From contig DHHO01000016.1 of assembly GCA_002403335.1 (NCBI GenBank), positions 1 to 64,000 of the forward strand: a DNA stretch of 64,000 nt, in the 5' to 3' direction. Source of the stretch: Caldiserica bacterium UBA4770. GTDB lineage: Bacteria > Caldisericota > Caldisericia > Caldisericales > Caldisericaceae. Of this stretch, positions 17,846 to 27,158 are shown piece after piece. The first letter of the stretch is position 1, and each line of letters opens with the position of its first letter. A program made the position numbers and the translations under genes. Below the pieces are notes generated by a model that saw only the letters and a program-made list of their open reading frames with translations, was not told the origin of the DNA and ran no database searches.

Positions 17846-19870
17846 CTACGGAGCTCTAATTACAACGCTTCGAGTTGTCTCTCTCCATTCAACCTCAAAT
17901 CCCATGGTCTCAGCAACAAATCTCACAGGGACAAAAGTCCTTTTATCCTTAATCATTGGAGGTGTTCTGAGCGCTACGCTTTTCCCATTCACCATTGCGG
18001 TGCTCTTCCCAATCTGAAGCCTTATTTCAAGACCTTCAATTTTTATTGTGACAATCCTGTGATACTCATCCCACTCCACAGCTCCTCCAAGCAATTCTGT
18101 TACAAATCTCACTGGAACCATTGTGCTTCCAGAAGCACGATCAATAAATGGGGCAACATCCATTGTATTCTCCACCCCATTAGCATTTACTATATAACTC
18201 CCAATCTTAAGGATAATCTCCTTCTCTGGCTTATAAACAACAGTTATGCTTTTGCTGATAGATTTTCCTGTTATCCTGTAAACTGCATTTACGGTCACTG
18301 GAAAGAGACTCACAGGATTCTCTGGTACGTAGCTTAATTCAAATGTACCATCCTCTTTAACTACTGCCTGTGTATTACCAATGTAGACATCACTGTTTAC
18401 AGGATAAACACTCCCCTTAACATTTATGCCTCTGGAGTTAATGACCTGCCACTCCTTAGGTTCAAGAACTGTAAGGACAGGTATCGTTTCATCAACAACT
18501 GCAGTAAGTGTTTTATATGAACTCAGACCTGCGGCATCTATTGCTTTTACTGTAATCTTATTTTCGCCCACATCAAGGGGGATAAGGATTGTAAATGAAA
18601 GGTCTTTATCCACAGTTACGCTCTTTCCATTAATAATAAGTTGGGCTCTTTCAGATACACTTCCCGAAAATGGGATGCTGCCCTCATATGTATAAAATGG
18701 ATCCTTCGAAGGTATTTCTATGAAAATTTCGGGGGGTTCTGTATCTACCTTGAACTCCTTCATCTGCACTGGCTCCGTAAGTGTTGAGGTCCTGCTAAAG
18801 TAGGAAAGCGTGTGAGTTCCCATCTCAATTTCAACTGGTGTCTTATAAGTCAAAAACTCCCCTTCATCGATCTTATAGAATGTCTCAACTGCCTCTCCTG
18901 TGTTTGTTTCTCCTGTAAGGATAACAGTAGGCCTCGTTATATAGAAACCATTTGAACCATCAGGAGAAGATGGCTCAACATTAAGAAAAGTGAATACAGT
19001 GTCCTTCTCCTTTACAGTAAATGTACCACTTACCTTTTCAGGTTCAGCATCTGTTGAAACAAATAACTCATATACCCCTCCTTTTTCAGGATTCTTCAAA
19101 CCGAAACTTCCCTCTATAAAAACCTCCGTACTTCTATTTGCACCGAGAGATTGAGCAAGCCTTAAGGCAAGCGTTTCTCCTTTCTTCATTATTTCAGAGG
19201 GGTTTACCTCATTGATAATCACTGATTCTTTTTCAAGAGTTTCAGGTAAAACCCCGGAAGGCAATTCAATGTAAATGTATCCGCCATTTGATAAATTCCC
19301 CTTCTCCCCTGTTGTAAATTTTATCGTAAATTCAGAAATCATACCACCAGTCTGAGGGTTATTTATCACCTCAACATTTTTTACCTTCGTTGACAGAATT
19401 TCAAATGGTATCTCTACTTTAACGCCCTCTTTACTTGTCCACAATGTCAAGGTATATTTACCAGGCTTTGATGGATTCTGGAAGTTTGCTCCCTGAGAAA
19501 TGACGACCTCAACAGCCTCCCCTTTCTTTACTGTAATTCCCCCCGGCATTGTAATGTAAATTGTCTTTGTGGAGGCATCAACAAGCCCGACCCTGGCAGC
19601 ATTGTAGCCATTGATCTTAAAACAGGAAGGGCAGTGTCCATATGCACAGGATGTGCAGGGAATATTTGCATCCAATGGAAACTTCAGAAAAATATCATCA
19701 ATCCCTCCAATTAAATCAGCCTCCGTAATAAAATTTATCTTATACTCTCCATAATCAGACCTATAAGCGGGGGTTACCGTTGTCGAAACATCAGAAATGC
19801 CTTTTGCGCCATTAGGTATAACAAAAGGTAAGAGCGCTAATACCAGCAGCAGAGATAAAAGTTTTTTCAT
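17846..19870 (-). CDS. Secreted surface protein with CxxC-x4-CxxC cluster, Ig-like repeats and stalk domains
   Basis: The 674-residue protein has a signal peptide (1-24). The first domain carries CTSCAYGHCPSC (Cys72, 75, 80, 83), a compact two-CxxC cluster that could bind a metal or form disulfides. Several beta-sandwich repeats follow (about 160-545), including bacterial Ig-like segments such as TVDTEPPEIFIEIPS. The last 120 residues are two copies of the copper-amine-oxidase N-terminal-like stalk domain (GSTMVPVRFVTELLGG and KRTFVPVRFVAETMGF). It is exported and probably displayed at the cell surface. It lies between two thiol-redox genes with gaps of 13 and 1 bases, so its cysteines are likely redox partners. 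The biochemical role is unknown. Confidence 0.8.
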   Translation of the reverse strand: MKKLLSLLLVLALLPFVIPNGAKGISDVSTTVTPAYRSDYGEYKINFITEADLIGGIDDIFLKFPLDANIPCTSCAYGHCPSCFKINGYNAARVGLVDASTKTIYITMPGGITVKKGEAVEVVISQGANFQNPSKPGKYTLTLWTSKEGVKVEIPFEILSTKVKNVEVINNPQTGGMISEFTIKFTTGEKGNLSNGGYIYIELPSGVLPETLEKESVIINEVNPSEIMKKGETLALRLAQSLGANRSTEVFIEGSFGLKNPEKGGVYELFVSTDAEPEKVSGTFTVKEKDTVFTFLNVEPSSPDGSNGFYITRPTVILTGETNTGEAVETFYKIDEGEFLTYKTPVEIEMGTHTLSYFSRTSTLTEPVQMKEFKVDTEPPEIFIEIPSKDPFYTYEGSIPFSGSVSERAQLIINGKSVTVDKDLSFTILIPLDVGENKITVKAIDAAGLSSYKTLTAVVDETIPVLTVLEPKEWQVINSRGINVKGSVYPVNSDVYIGNTQAVVKEDGTFELSYVPENPVSLFPVTVNAVYRITGKSISKSITVVYKPEKEIILKIGSYIVNANGVENTMDVAPFIDRASGSTMVPVRFVTELLGGAVEWDEYHRIVTIKIEGLEIRLQIGKSTAMVNGKSVALRTPPMIKDKRTFVPVRFVAETMGFEVEWRETTRSVVIRAP

Positions 19871-19883
19871 TCGTTTCTCCTTT

Positions 19884-20954
19884 CTAACTTTCCTCTAAAA
19901 AGTTCTTTATCTGTGTAATTGTTTCTAACATAGGCTCTCCTGGCCCTCTATAAAATAATATAAGACCTTTGTCAACAAGCGCAATATACGGAGAAGAATT
20001 AACCTTAAGCTCTATTGCAAGAGTCCTGTCCGGATCAAGGATCGTATATTTCTCGCCAGGCAAAGATTCTGAAAGCTTCAGGGCTTCCTCCTTATCAGGA
20101 CTGAAGGAAAGAACAATAAATTTTACATCGTTTGTATTGTACTTTGCTATTTCTTTCGAAAGACTTCTTATGCTATCCACACACCCGCCGCATCCGGGAT
20201 TTCCACCCACAATAAAAAGTTTATAATCCTTAAACTTCTCAAGGTCAACCTCCTGACCGTTTATGTCAGTTGCCTTTACGGGCGTAACCTTAGCACCTTT
20301 TTCCGCAAAAACAAAATCGTTACCTGCAATCTTATCGTACTCCCCTTCTCCAAACTTTTCTATATATAAAAGGCTCATTGCAGCCTTTATCTTGTTCTTT
20401 ACAATAAGTGCCGTCCCACTTTCATCTGTATAAATCCCATCAACATTATTGATAAACTGAAGGGCATCTTTCCCCTTGAAATCCTCAAAGAATTTCTCGA
20501 AATCAATCCCAAGCGTAAAAAATGTAGGATTGAATGGCTTAACCCCCTGAATCTTAAGGTCATTATCAACAAGGAGAAGAATGCTTGCATTGGGAGGTAT
20601 CTTTTCTGACTTTGCCGCATCGGGGTTATCCAATGTCACTATTACCTCCATAGCAACTCGCTCTCCGTCCTTTACAATATCATTAACAGCAAAATTTTCC
20701 CCCACTCTTAGGGGATTGGAAAGAACCCTTGGATTTTCTATCTCCCCTGCGTAACCAAGTACTTCCTCTCTAACCTGCTCTTTAGGAGTTATCTTTGTGA
20801 ACTTTGAATATCTTGTATTGTTGTATATAAGTATACCGAGAATTACCCCTGCAACAACGGCCAAGACAGTAGCAACTATACCAAGTGTCTTTTTATTGAA
20901 TCTACTTTTATTCTTCTTTTTTGAAGTCTTTTTATTCTTTTCTTTTTTGGACAT
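19884..20954 (-). CDS. Membrane-anchored thioredoxin-like protein (TlpA/AhpC fold)
   Basis: The 356-residue protein has a very basic N-terminus (residues 1-22, mostly Lys), one transmembrane helix (23-43) and an outer part. Residues 60-215 form an unrecognised domain. From about 220 a TlpA-like thioredoxin fold carries CGGC (Cys255, Cys258) after VGGNPG, and a later NSSPYIALVD supplies the cis-proline. The topology places the active site outside the cytoplasm, where it could receive electrons from the CcdA fusion encoded two genes downstream. The gap to the next gene is 13 bases and to the previous gene 18 bases. Confidence 0.8.
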   Translation of the reverse strand: MSKKEKNKKTSKKKNKSRFNKKTLGIVATVLAVVAGVILGILIYNNTRYSKFTKITPKEQVREEVLGYAGEIENPRVLSNPLRVGENFAVNDIVKDGERVAMEVIVTLDNPDAAKSEKIPPNASILLLVDNDLKIQGVKPFNPTFFTLGIDFEKFFEDFKGKDALQFINNVDGIYTDESGTALIVKNKIKAAMSLLYIEKFGEGEYDKIAGNDFVFAEKGAKVTPVKATDINGQEVDLEKFKDYKLFIVGGNPGCGGCVDSIRSLSKEIAKYNTNDVKFIVLSFSPDKEEALKLSESLPGEKYTILDPDRTLAIELKVNSSPYIALVDKGLILFYRGPGEPMLETITQIKNFLEES

Positions 20955-20972
20955 AAGGCCCCTCCTACAAGA

Positions 20973-21461
20973 TTACATCTTGTACCCGATCCTTCTTAAC
21001 AATCCTTTTCTCTTTTCGATATCCTCCTCTGTCTCGATACCTTTTGGCTTCATTCCGTCTACAACACCAAGGACTGCCCTTCCCTGTGCTGTATCACACA
21101 CAATCACCTCCACAGGGTTTGAAGTTGCAGCATATATAGAGCAAACTTCTTGCACATTTTTAATAGCATTGAGTACGTTAATTGGATAAGCCTCCTTAAG
21201 AAAGATAATAAAGAGATGCCCTGCCCCAATTGCATACGCATTCTTCCTTGCAAGGGCGGTAAGTTCCTCATCGTTTCCGGACCATCTCACAAGCGCATCT
21301 CCTGAAGCCTCAACAAATCCTATGCCAAATTTTATTGTGGTAGAAGAGGTAACAAGTGCCTCGTATATATCTTCTACAGACTTGATAAAATGTGTCTGAC
21401 CGATTATCACATTCAAATCCTCAGGTTTTTCAACCTTCACAATCTTTATTTCCATATCCAA
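20973..21461 (-). CDS. Adenosine-specific kinase-like protein (PF04008 family)
   Basis: The 162-residue protein matches the small archaeal and thermophile family described as adenosine-specific kinase: VIIGQTHFIKSVEDIYEAL, FGIGFVEASGDALVRWSGND, AIGAGHLFIIFLK and the strongly conserved EVCSIYAATSNPVEVI followed by RAVLGVVDG. Family structures bind adenosine or AMP, but the in vivo reaction is poorly established. Its position as first gene of an operon for extracytoplasmic redox proteins is unexpected. It may simply share a promoter. Confidence 0.88.
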   Translation of the reverse strand: MDMEIKIVKVEKPEDLNVIIGQTHFIKSVEDIYEALVTSSTTIKFGIGFVEASGDALVRWSGNDEELTALARKNAYAIGAGHLFIIFLKEAYPINVLNAIKNVQEVCSIYAATSNPVEVIVCDTAQGRAVLGVVDGMKPKGIETEEDIEKRKGLLRRIGYKM

Positions 21462-21553
21462 TTACCTCCCAGATTACAATTATAAGCAAACATCACTTTA
21501 AAAAAACTACCTCTGAGAAGGGCTGATAAGACAAAATATTCGCCTATGTTAAC

Positions 21554-22120
21554 CTACCAGTCTCTTCTTTCTTCCCTGTACACGTCTCCTGAGACACTAT
21601 ACCCTCTTTCCTCCCAGAAGCCCCTTCTATCTTCTTTCAATAACTCAAACTCTGTCACCCATTTTGCATCCTTATAGGCATATTTTCCGTCAACAACAAG
21701 ACGCAGAGGAAAGCCATGCTCTAACTTCAAATCCTCCCCATCCATTCTGCTTGCAAGTATGACAGAATCGCTCAAAAGAAATGTAAGAGGCAGGTTTGTA
21801 GAATAACCATCAAGACATTTTACAAGCACAAATCCTATCTCATCCCTTACTTTTACCCCTTTAAAGAGCTCTGCTACCTGAATTCCTTCAAAGACAGGGC
21901 CAAGATAACTCCATCCATCAACACAGTGGATATCAAATTGTCTCTCAACCCGAGGAAAGTAAGATAATTCATCAATTGTGAATACCTTCTCAACACCCTC
22001 TTCTTTTATACGTAATGTATATTTTGAGGGGTCTATTCTTTCAGGCTTCCCGAAAACAGAGATCGGATAAAGCCTTGCTGAGGGTTTTTGCCCCGGTGGT
22101 AACATAAATGAGTCACCCAT
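21554..22120 (-). CDS. Sulfite oxidase/MsrP-like molybdopterin oxidoreductase
   Basis: The 188-residue protein is a compact molybdopterin-binding domain of the sulfite oxidase superfamily. The molybdenum-ligand cysteine is Cys66 in FDIHCVDGWS, and the C-terminal part shows HGFPLRLVVDGKYAYKDAKWVTEFEL, which binds the pterin in relatives. MsrP/YedY proteins reduce methionine sulfoxide in the periplasm, but no Tat or Sec signal is visible here, so this version appears cytoplasmic. An AGAGGTGA ribosome binding site supports the start. It lies upstream of the thiol-redox operon on the same strand, with a 92-base gap. Confidence 0.88.
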   Translation of the reverse strand: MGDSFMLPPGQKPSARLYPISVFGKPERIDPSKYTLRIKEEGVEKVFTIDELSYFPRVERQFDIHCVDGWSYLGPVFEGIQVAELFKGVKVRDEIGFVLVKCLDGYSTNLPLTFLLSDSVILASRMDGEDLKLEHGFPLRLVVDGKYAYKDAKWVTEFELLKEDRRGFWEERGYSVSGDVYREERRDW

Positions 22121-22210
22121 TTTTCACCTCTTTAAGATTATAAATAAGACAGGTACTTTACAAAATTTTTCTTTAATCACTCTTTATATATAATAAAAGG
22201 TGACGAATAA

Positions 22211-25200
22211 ATGTTAAGTGTAATAATCCTTGAATATGTTTCGTATCTTCCTGCCTTAATAGTGGGGGTAGTGCTTCTTTACAGAAGCTACATCAACAAA
22301 GGTATTTACCTTCACATACTCTACACCTCTGTTGCCCTGATCCCTGCCCTTGTTACCATTTCAACACTAATGAACATCATCATACTCAGGAGAGGAATTA
22401 CTGAAACATCCTTTTTCCTTGCAAATTTCACCATCGCAATCCTGTCGCTTATTATAGTTATTTACCTTGAAAGAAGATTATTTACAAAAAAAGCACATAT
22501 TCAGAAAGAAATAGTCTCACTTATAATCTTAATTATCACCTCCCTCTCCATTTTTGACCTTGTAAAATCGCTCGTTTTCTTCTTCTACGGACTTGCAGCC
22601 ATTATTATCATATACATAACCTTCAGGGTCACCACAGTAAGCCCCCAAAATAGACTCTACAAGACAGGAAAAGTTTTAATACCCGTAGCCTTACTTACCG
22701 ACCTCTTTTTGAAATACATCTCCTATGTTCAACTCGTTCCCATTGATTCTATTATACGCCCAGCGCTTTTACTCAGAGGTATTAGTACCACATTTCTTGC
22801 ATTGTTTCTCTGGCCCCTCTCAATAGGGAAAGAGGTAGAGGAAGAAAGGATTGCCTACCACAAAAGAACAATAAATTATCTACTCCTCTTGTGCATCATT
22901 GTAACAGTAGTAAGCCAGCTCCTTATTTACAGATCTTACTACACAGTGAGGAGAAATGAGAACCTTATTAAAGACAGATACATAGAGATAGTCGAAAACA
23001 AAAACACCTCAACAACTGGTAACCTAAAACACTTTCTTGAGGAAGACGCCTTAGCCCCCCTTACTTTCCTTGCCACTACAGAAAGAATAGCAGGAAACGA
23101 AGTACAGAGAGAAGATGTTATAAAAGCGTTCTATGCCAATTACCCGAATAAATTTTCCTACGTGACCTTTGTAAATAATAAAGGCATAATTGAATATTCA
23201 CTCCCTGAGATGTCTTTCAAAGGCAAAGACATATCAAACCTAAAACATATAAAAGAGGTGCTTTCAACCCAAAAGCCTGTTTTAGGCGAGCCTTATTTAG
23301 ATGTTCGTGGTATCCCTGTCATTGATATTTACTTACCTATCTATAAAGACCCATCAAAGGGGGCAATAGGAGTAGGCATCAATGCAGGCAATATCTTCAA
23401 GCTGCTATCCTCAGAGAAATTACCCGATGTGCATAATCTGATCCTTCTTGATGGAACAATCCTTGGGACCGATTATAAAACAACTCTCACATTGCAGAAT
23501 TTTGAAAGTTCCTTCCCCAAAGAAACTCTATCCGGGTATTTCACAAAGAGAACCCCCTTAATATTTCTGGGAAGAACATTTGAAGTTGTTACCCTCATTA
23601 ATCAGAATATGTATAGAGCTGAACTGCAGGCATTCACCAGAAATCAAACATTGACAACAACCCTCATTGTTTCTCTGATCTTACTGCTTCTTTATATTTA
23701 TATCGTTACAATAGCAAGGTTAGATATAGACCTCGGAAGAGCCATTGAAGCATCAATAGAAAGGGAGACCTTAGAGCTCCAGAAAAGAGAGGAAACCCAC
23801 AAAAAATTACTGAGCCTTAATAGTTTTATATATTCAACCTCTCTCAAAGAGAAAGAAGAAGATTTCTTTAAAAAACTGCTGAATGTTTCATTACAACTCC
23901 TGCCAGATGGAGAAAAAGGGAGCATCTGGGTAAATAAAGGGGCATATGAAACCCCATTTGTATGGGTAGGATATAATGAGGAGGATATGCAGAACCTGAA
24001 GATCCCTATTGAACAGGCAGAGGAAAGATGGAAAGCTAAGAATATCCTGATACTGAAGAATATAAGCGAACAGGATCTTTATAGTAAGGAAGCGAAGGCT
24101 ATGCTCAAAAAGGTAACAGAAACTATTAAATCAACAATTGTTGCCCCTCTACGCATTGAGGGAGAGTATAAAGGAGGGATCTTCATTGACAGCTTAACAA
24201 GCGATGAAGCGTTTGATGACGAAGACATTGAAATAATGCATGGCATCTCGAGAATTGCCTCCTACTACCTTACAACGAGAAAACTATTTGAAGATATTGC
24301 AAAAGAAAGTGAAAAAGTATCAGCATTAACAGAAAAGTTCAAAAAGATTATAAGTTTTCAGAGAAATATCGACCTATCCAAAAGGGAAGAGACCTTTTAT
24401 AGTGATCTACTAAATCTTGCTATAAGCCTTGTGCCCAAGGCAGAGAAGGGGAGCGTCCTCATTAGAAGAGAAAATGAATTAGAGTATGTCGCAGCAGAAG
24501 GTCTCGATTTAAATAAGCTTAAAAAGATAAAAATACCCGTAAGTGTTGAGGAAAGAGTAACAAAAAAGAAGAAAGCGAAAGTGATAGAATCTATTGCCTC
24601 TCATATAAAATTTGGAGACGCAGAGATGCAAGTAGCAAAGGAGTTAAAACTTTTTGAGATTAAGTCAACCATCACTTCCTCAATCTTTAGAGGTAGCGAG
24701 TACTTCGGAGGAATTTTCCTTGATAGCAGCAAGAGTAATGCCTTTACAGAAGAAGATAAAGAAGTAATGACTGCTTTGTCAAACATTGCCTCATTTTATA
24801 CAAGGAGCAGAGACCTTCTTTCAGGAAGCAAGATGTATGCCGAAATAGAGAATACTGTTCTTAAAATATATCATGTAATTTCATCGGCAAGAAACAGAAA
24901 GAAGGCCTTCAGAGCCTCCTTTAATATTATTCAAGAGTTAGCAGGGAATAGAGTTGAATTCGTATCATACATTATGGAAGTCACAGGCGAGATTATCTAC
25001 AACTATATAGATAAAGATAAAATCAGATACGAAACGCTTGAGGAATTCCCCAAAGACATAAAAGAGATTAAGGAGCCACAATTTCTCACCAATATTCAAA
25101 AAGGTTCTGAGATATTCGAGGTGGCAACAAGTACGGCAAGATACGCATACACCATTCCAGTAAGAGGGGGAGTATTTGCAATAGGATTCAAAAATAAAAA

Positions 25201-25909
25201 CATCCCTGAAAAAACACTTGAGTCTCTTCATAGGTTAGCAATAGAGTTATCCGACATCGTCCAGAATTTTGAATTAACAGAGGTAAGAAGAACCTCTCTT
25301 GTGCAGACGCTTATAGGACTCTCCAAGACAATCGACTCCAAGGATCCCTACACAAGAAAACATTCCGAAGGAGTAATAATCACTTCCTATCTTATCGGTA
25401 AAAAAATGGGGCTTGACAATAAAAACATGAGAACCCTCCTATATGCAGCATTACTACATGATATCGGAAAGATTGGCATTCCTGACTCCATCCTACAGAA
25501 ACCTACTACATTAACAGCCACAGAGTACAGGTTAGTTATGGAGCATCCAAGAATCGGAGCAGAAATCATTAAACCTATTAAGTTCCTTTCAGAGGCCGGA
25601 AATATTATTATGTTCCACCAGGAAAGATACGATGGTTCAGGGTATCCCTTAAAACTCAAAGATGGGGAGATTCCTCTCCTTGCAAGAATCTTAAGTGTTG
25701 CTGATACATTTGACGCCGTAATAAGTGAAAGGAAGTACAGACCTGGGAAAACCTACACAGAAGCAGTAAAAATACTTATCAATGAAAAAGGACATCAATT
25801 AGACCCGACAATTGTAGATATCTTCCTTTTAATCCCGCAAGAAGAGATAGAAAAAGCCAGAAAAACAACAGACCTTGTAACACTGCTTGAAAGCCTTACC
25901 CTCATATGA
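22211..25909 (+). CDS. Large membrane sensor with GAF domains and HD-GYP c-di-GMP phosphodiesterase domain
   Basis: The 1232-residue protein begins with about seven transmembrane helices (1-220). Another helix (about 220-242), an extracytoplasmic sensor region (245-480) with Cache-like features and a helix near 485-505 follow. Then come two clear GAF domains (about 540-700 and 715-870), a third diverged one (about 885-1030), and a C-terminal HD-GYP domain. The last shows HSEGV, LLHDIGKIGIP, MEHPRIGAEI and HQERYDGSGYP, the metal and GYP motifs that cleave cyclic di-GMP. The first two GAF units are similar to each other, suggesting duplication. The gene overlaps nrdG by 4 bases. Confidence 0.93.
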   Translation: MLSVIILEYVSYLPALIVGVVLLYRSYINKGIYLHILYTSVALIPALVTISTLMNIIILRRGITETSFFLANFTIAILSLIIVIYLERRLFTKKAHIQKEIVSLIILIITSLSIFDLVKSLVFFFYGLAAIIIIYITFRVTTVSPQNRLYKTGKVLIPVALLTDLFLKYISYVQLVPIDSIIRPALLLRGISTTFLALFLWPLSIGKEVEEERIAYHKRTINYLLLLCIIVTVVSQLLIYRSYYTVRRNENLIKDRYIEIVENKNTSTTGNLKHFLEEDALAPLTFLATTERIAGNEVQREDVIKAFYANYPNKFSYVTFVNNKGIIEYSLPEMSFKGKDISNLKHIKEVLSTQKPVLGEPYLDVRGIPVIDIYLPIYKDPSKGAIGVGINAGNIFKLLSSEKLPDVHNLILLDGTILGTDYKTTLTLQNFESSFPKETLSGYFTKRTPLIFLGRTFEVVTLINQNMYRAELQAFTRNQTLTTTLIVSLILLLLYIYIVTIARLDIDLGRAIEASIERETLELQKREETHKKLLSLNSFIYSTSLKEKEEDFFKKLLNVSLQLLPDGEKGSIWVNKGAYETPFVWVGYNEEDMQNLKIPIEQAEERWKAKNILILKNISEQDLYSKEAKAMLKKVTETIKSTIVAPLRIEGEYKGGIFIDSLTSDEAFDDEDIEIMHGISRIASYYLTTRKLFEDIAKESEKVSALTEKFKKIISFQRNIDLSKREETFYSDLLNLAISLVPKAEKGSVLIRRENELEYVAAEGLDLNKLKKIKIPVSVEERVTKKKKAKVIESIASHIKFGDAEMQVAKELKLFEIKSTITSSIFRGSEYFGGIFLDSSKSNAFTEEDKEVMTALSNIASFYTRSRDLLSGSKMYAEIENTVLKIYHVISSARNRKKAFRASFNIIQELAGNRVEFVSYIMEVTGEIIYNYIDKDKIRYETLEEFPKDIKEIKEPQFLTNIQKGSEIFEVATSTARYAYTIPVRGGVFAIGFKNKNIPEKTLESLHRLAIELSDIVQNFELTEVRRTSLVQTLIGLSKTIDSKDPYTRKHSEGVIITSYLIGKKMGLDNKNMRTLLYAALLHDIGKIGIPDSILQKPTTLTATEYRLVMEHPRIGAEIIKPIKFLSEAGNIIMFHQERYDGSGYPLKLKDGEIPLLARILSVADTFDAVISERKYRPGKTYTEAVKILINEKGHQLDPTIVDIFLLIPQEEIEKARKTTDLVTLLESLTLI

Positions 25910-26592
25910 AGATTGGTGGTTTCACAAGATTCTCCCTCATTGATTATCCAGGGCATATGTGTGCCATTATCTTCACACAGGGATGTAACCTCCGATGTTT
26001 CTACTGCCAGAACCCCGAACTTGTTCTACCAGAAAAATTTGCTCAACCCATTGCTCAAGAAGAAATTTTCACATTTCTTGAGAAAAGAAAGGGGCTCATT
26101 GATGCAGTTGAGTTCAGTGGAGGGGAGCCCCTCCTTCAAGATGGACTTATTGATACAATAGAAAAAATAAAAATAATGGGGTATTTGATTAAAATCGATA
26201 CAAACGGAACAATACCGGATATACTTAATGAAATTCTAAAAACAAGGTTAGTAGATTACATTGCCATGGATATAAAGAGTTCCTTAAAAAATTATGAAAA
26301 TATTGCAAAGGTCAAAGTAGACAATAACGCTATCACGGAAAGCATAAACATCATTATGGAGAATGCCCCAGACTATGAATTCAGGACAACTGTTGTCAAA
26401 GGCTTCCACGATAAAGACGAAATTGAAAAGATAGGGAGTCTTGTGAGGGGTGCAAAGAGGTTTTTTATACAGAGGGTACTCTTCATAAAAACTCTTGAGG
26501 ATGGCTTTAAGGCAGAAGATTTCACAGAGGAAGAGCTTCAGGAGTTTAAAAAAACGATGACGAAGTATGTCAAATATTGTACGATAAGATAG
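25906..26592 (+). CDS. nrdG: Anaerobic ribonucleotide reductase activating enzyme (radical SAM, NrdG type)
   Basis: This radical-SAM enzyme makes the glycyl radical of class III ribonucleotide reductase. The 228-residue protein starts GGFTRFSLIDYPGHMCAI and carries the iron-sulfur motif CNLRCFYC (Cys27, 31, 34), followed by EFSGGEPLLQ. These features match the long NrdG variant (the TIGR02495 type) found with thermophile NrdD. It overlaps the HD-GYP gene by ATGA. Its likely substrate is encoded 4-7 kb away on the other strand, where the glycyl-radical segment is a separate small protein. Other glycyl-radical enzymes could also be its target, but none is in the window. Confidence 0.88.
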   Translation: MKIGGFTRFSLIDYPGHMCAIIFTQGCNLRCFYCQNPELVLPEKFAQPIAQEEIFTFLEKRKGLIDAVEFSGGEPLLQDGLIDTIEKIKIMGYLIKIDTNGTIPDILNEILKTRLVDYIAMDIKSSLKNYENIAKVKVDNNAITESINIIMENAPDYEFRTTVVKGFHDKDEIEKIGSLVRGAKRFFIQRVLFIKTLEDGFKAEDFTEEELQEFKKTMTKYVKYCTIR

Positions 26593-26600
26593 GAGGTTCG

Positions 26601-27116
26601 ATGAAAGATTTAAAAGATTGGGCCAGAGCCCTTTATCCAATGCACACATATCTTATTACCTCAAAGAGTACGGAGGAAACAAATATCATCACGGTTGACT
26701 GGCTTACGGTTATATCAAGAAAGCCCGGCATAGTAGGAGTTTCCATTGCACCTACCAGATACTCACACAGGTTGATAAAGGAGAGCAGAGAATTTATCGT
26801 CAATGTACCTTCAACCACACTACTTGAAGAGGTCTACAAATGTGGAGTTCTTTCGGGCAGAGACTGCAATAAATTTGAATCCCTGGGGCTTGAGAGGGCC
26901 CCTTCAAGGAAGCTCAAAACAGAAATTGTTAAAAATTGTGTAGCCTTTCTTGAATGTAGGGTTATAGATTCAAGAGCATATGGAGACCATACACTCTTTG
27001 TTGGTGAGGTTGTTACTTCCTATGCTACAGCATCTTTTACCAGATCTTACAAACCCATCTTTCATATAAAAGGCAGTATGTTTTCAACAACTGCAGATAC
27101 ACTAACTACTCTATAA
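26601..27116 (+). CDS. Flavin reductase-like FMN-binding protein
   Basis: The 171-residue protein matches the flavin reductase-like split-barrel family that binds FMN: a start of the form ALYPMHTYLITSK, then NIITVDWLTVISRKPGIVGVSI, the REFIVNVP strand and HTLFVGEVV near the end. Such proteins reduce flavin or carry out small redox steps. The frame runs upstream to 26577, but AGGAGG 5 bases before the ATG at 26601 marks the start. It follows nrdG by 8 bases and is probably in its operon, perhaps supplying low-potential electrons; that link is inference. Confidence 0.85.
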   Translation: MKDLKDWARALYPMHTYLITSKSTEETNIITVDWLTVISRKPGIVGVSIAPTRYSHRLIKESREFIVNVPSTTLLEEVYKCGVLSGRDCNKFESLGLERAPSRKLKTEIVKNCVAFLECRVIDSRAYGDHTLFVGEVVTSYATASFTRSYKPIFHIKGSMFSTTADTLTTL

Positions 27117-27158
27117 AGGGTCCTTTGCATTTTCAGGAAATTCGATATAAAGATATCA

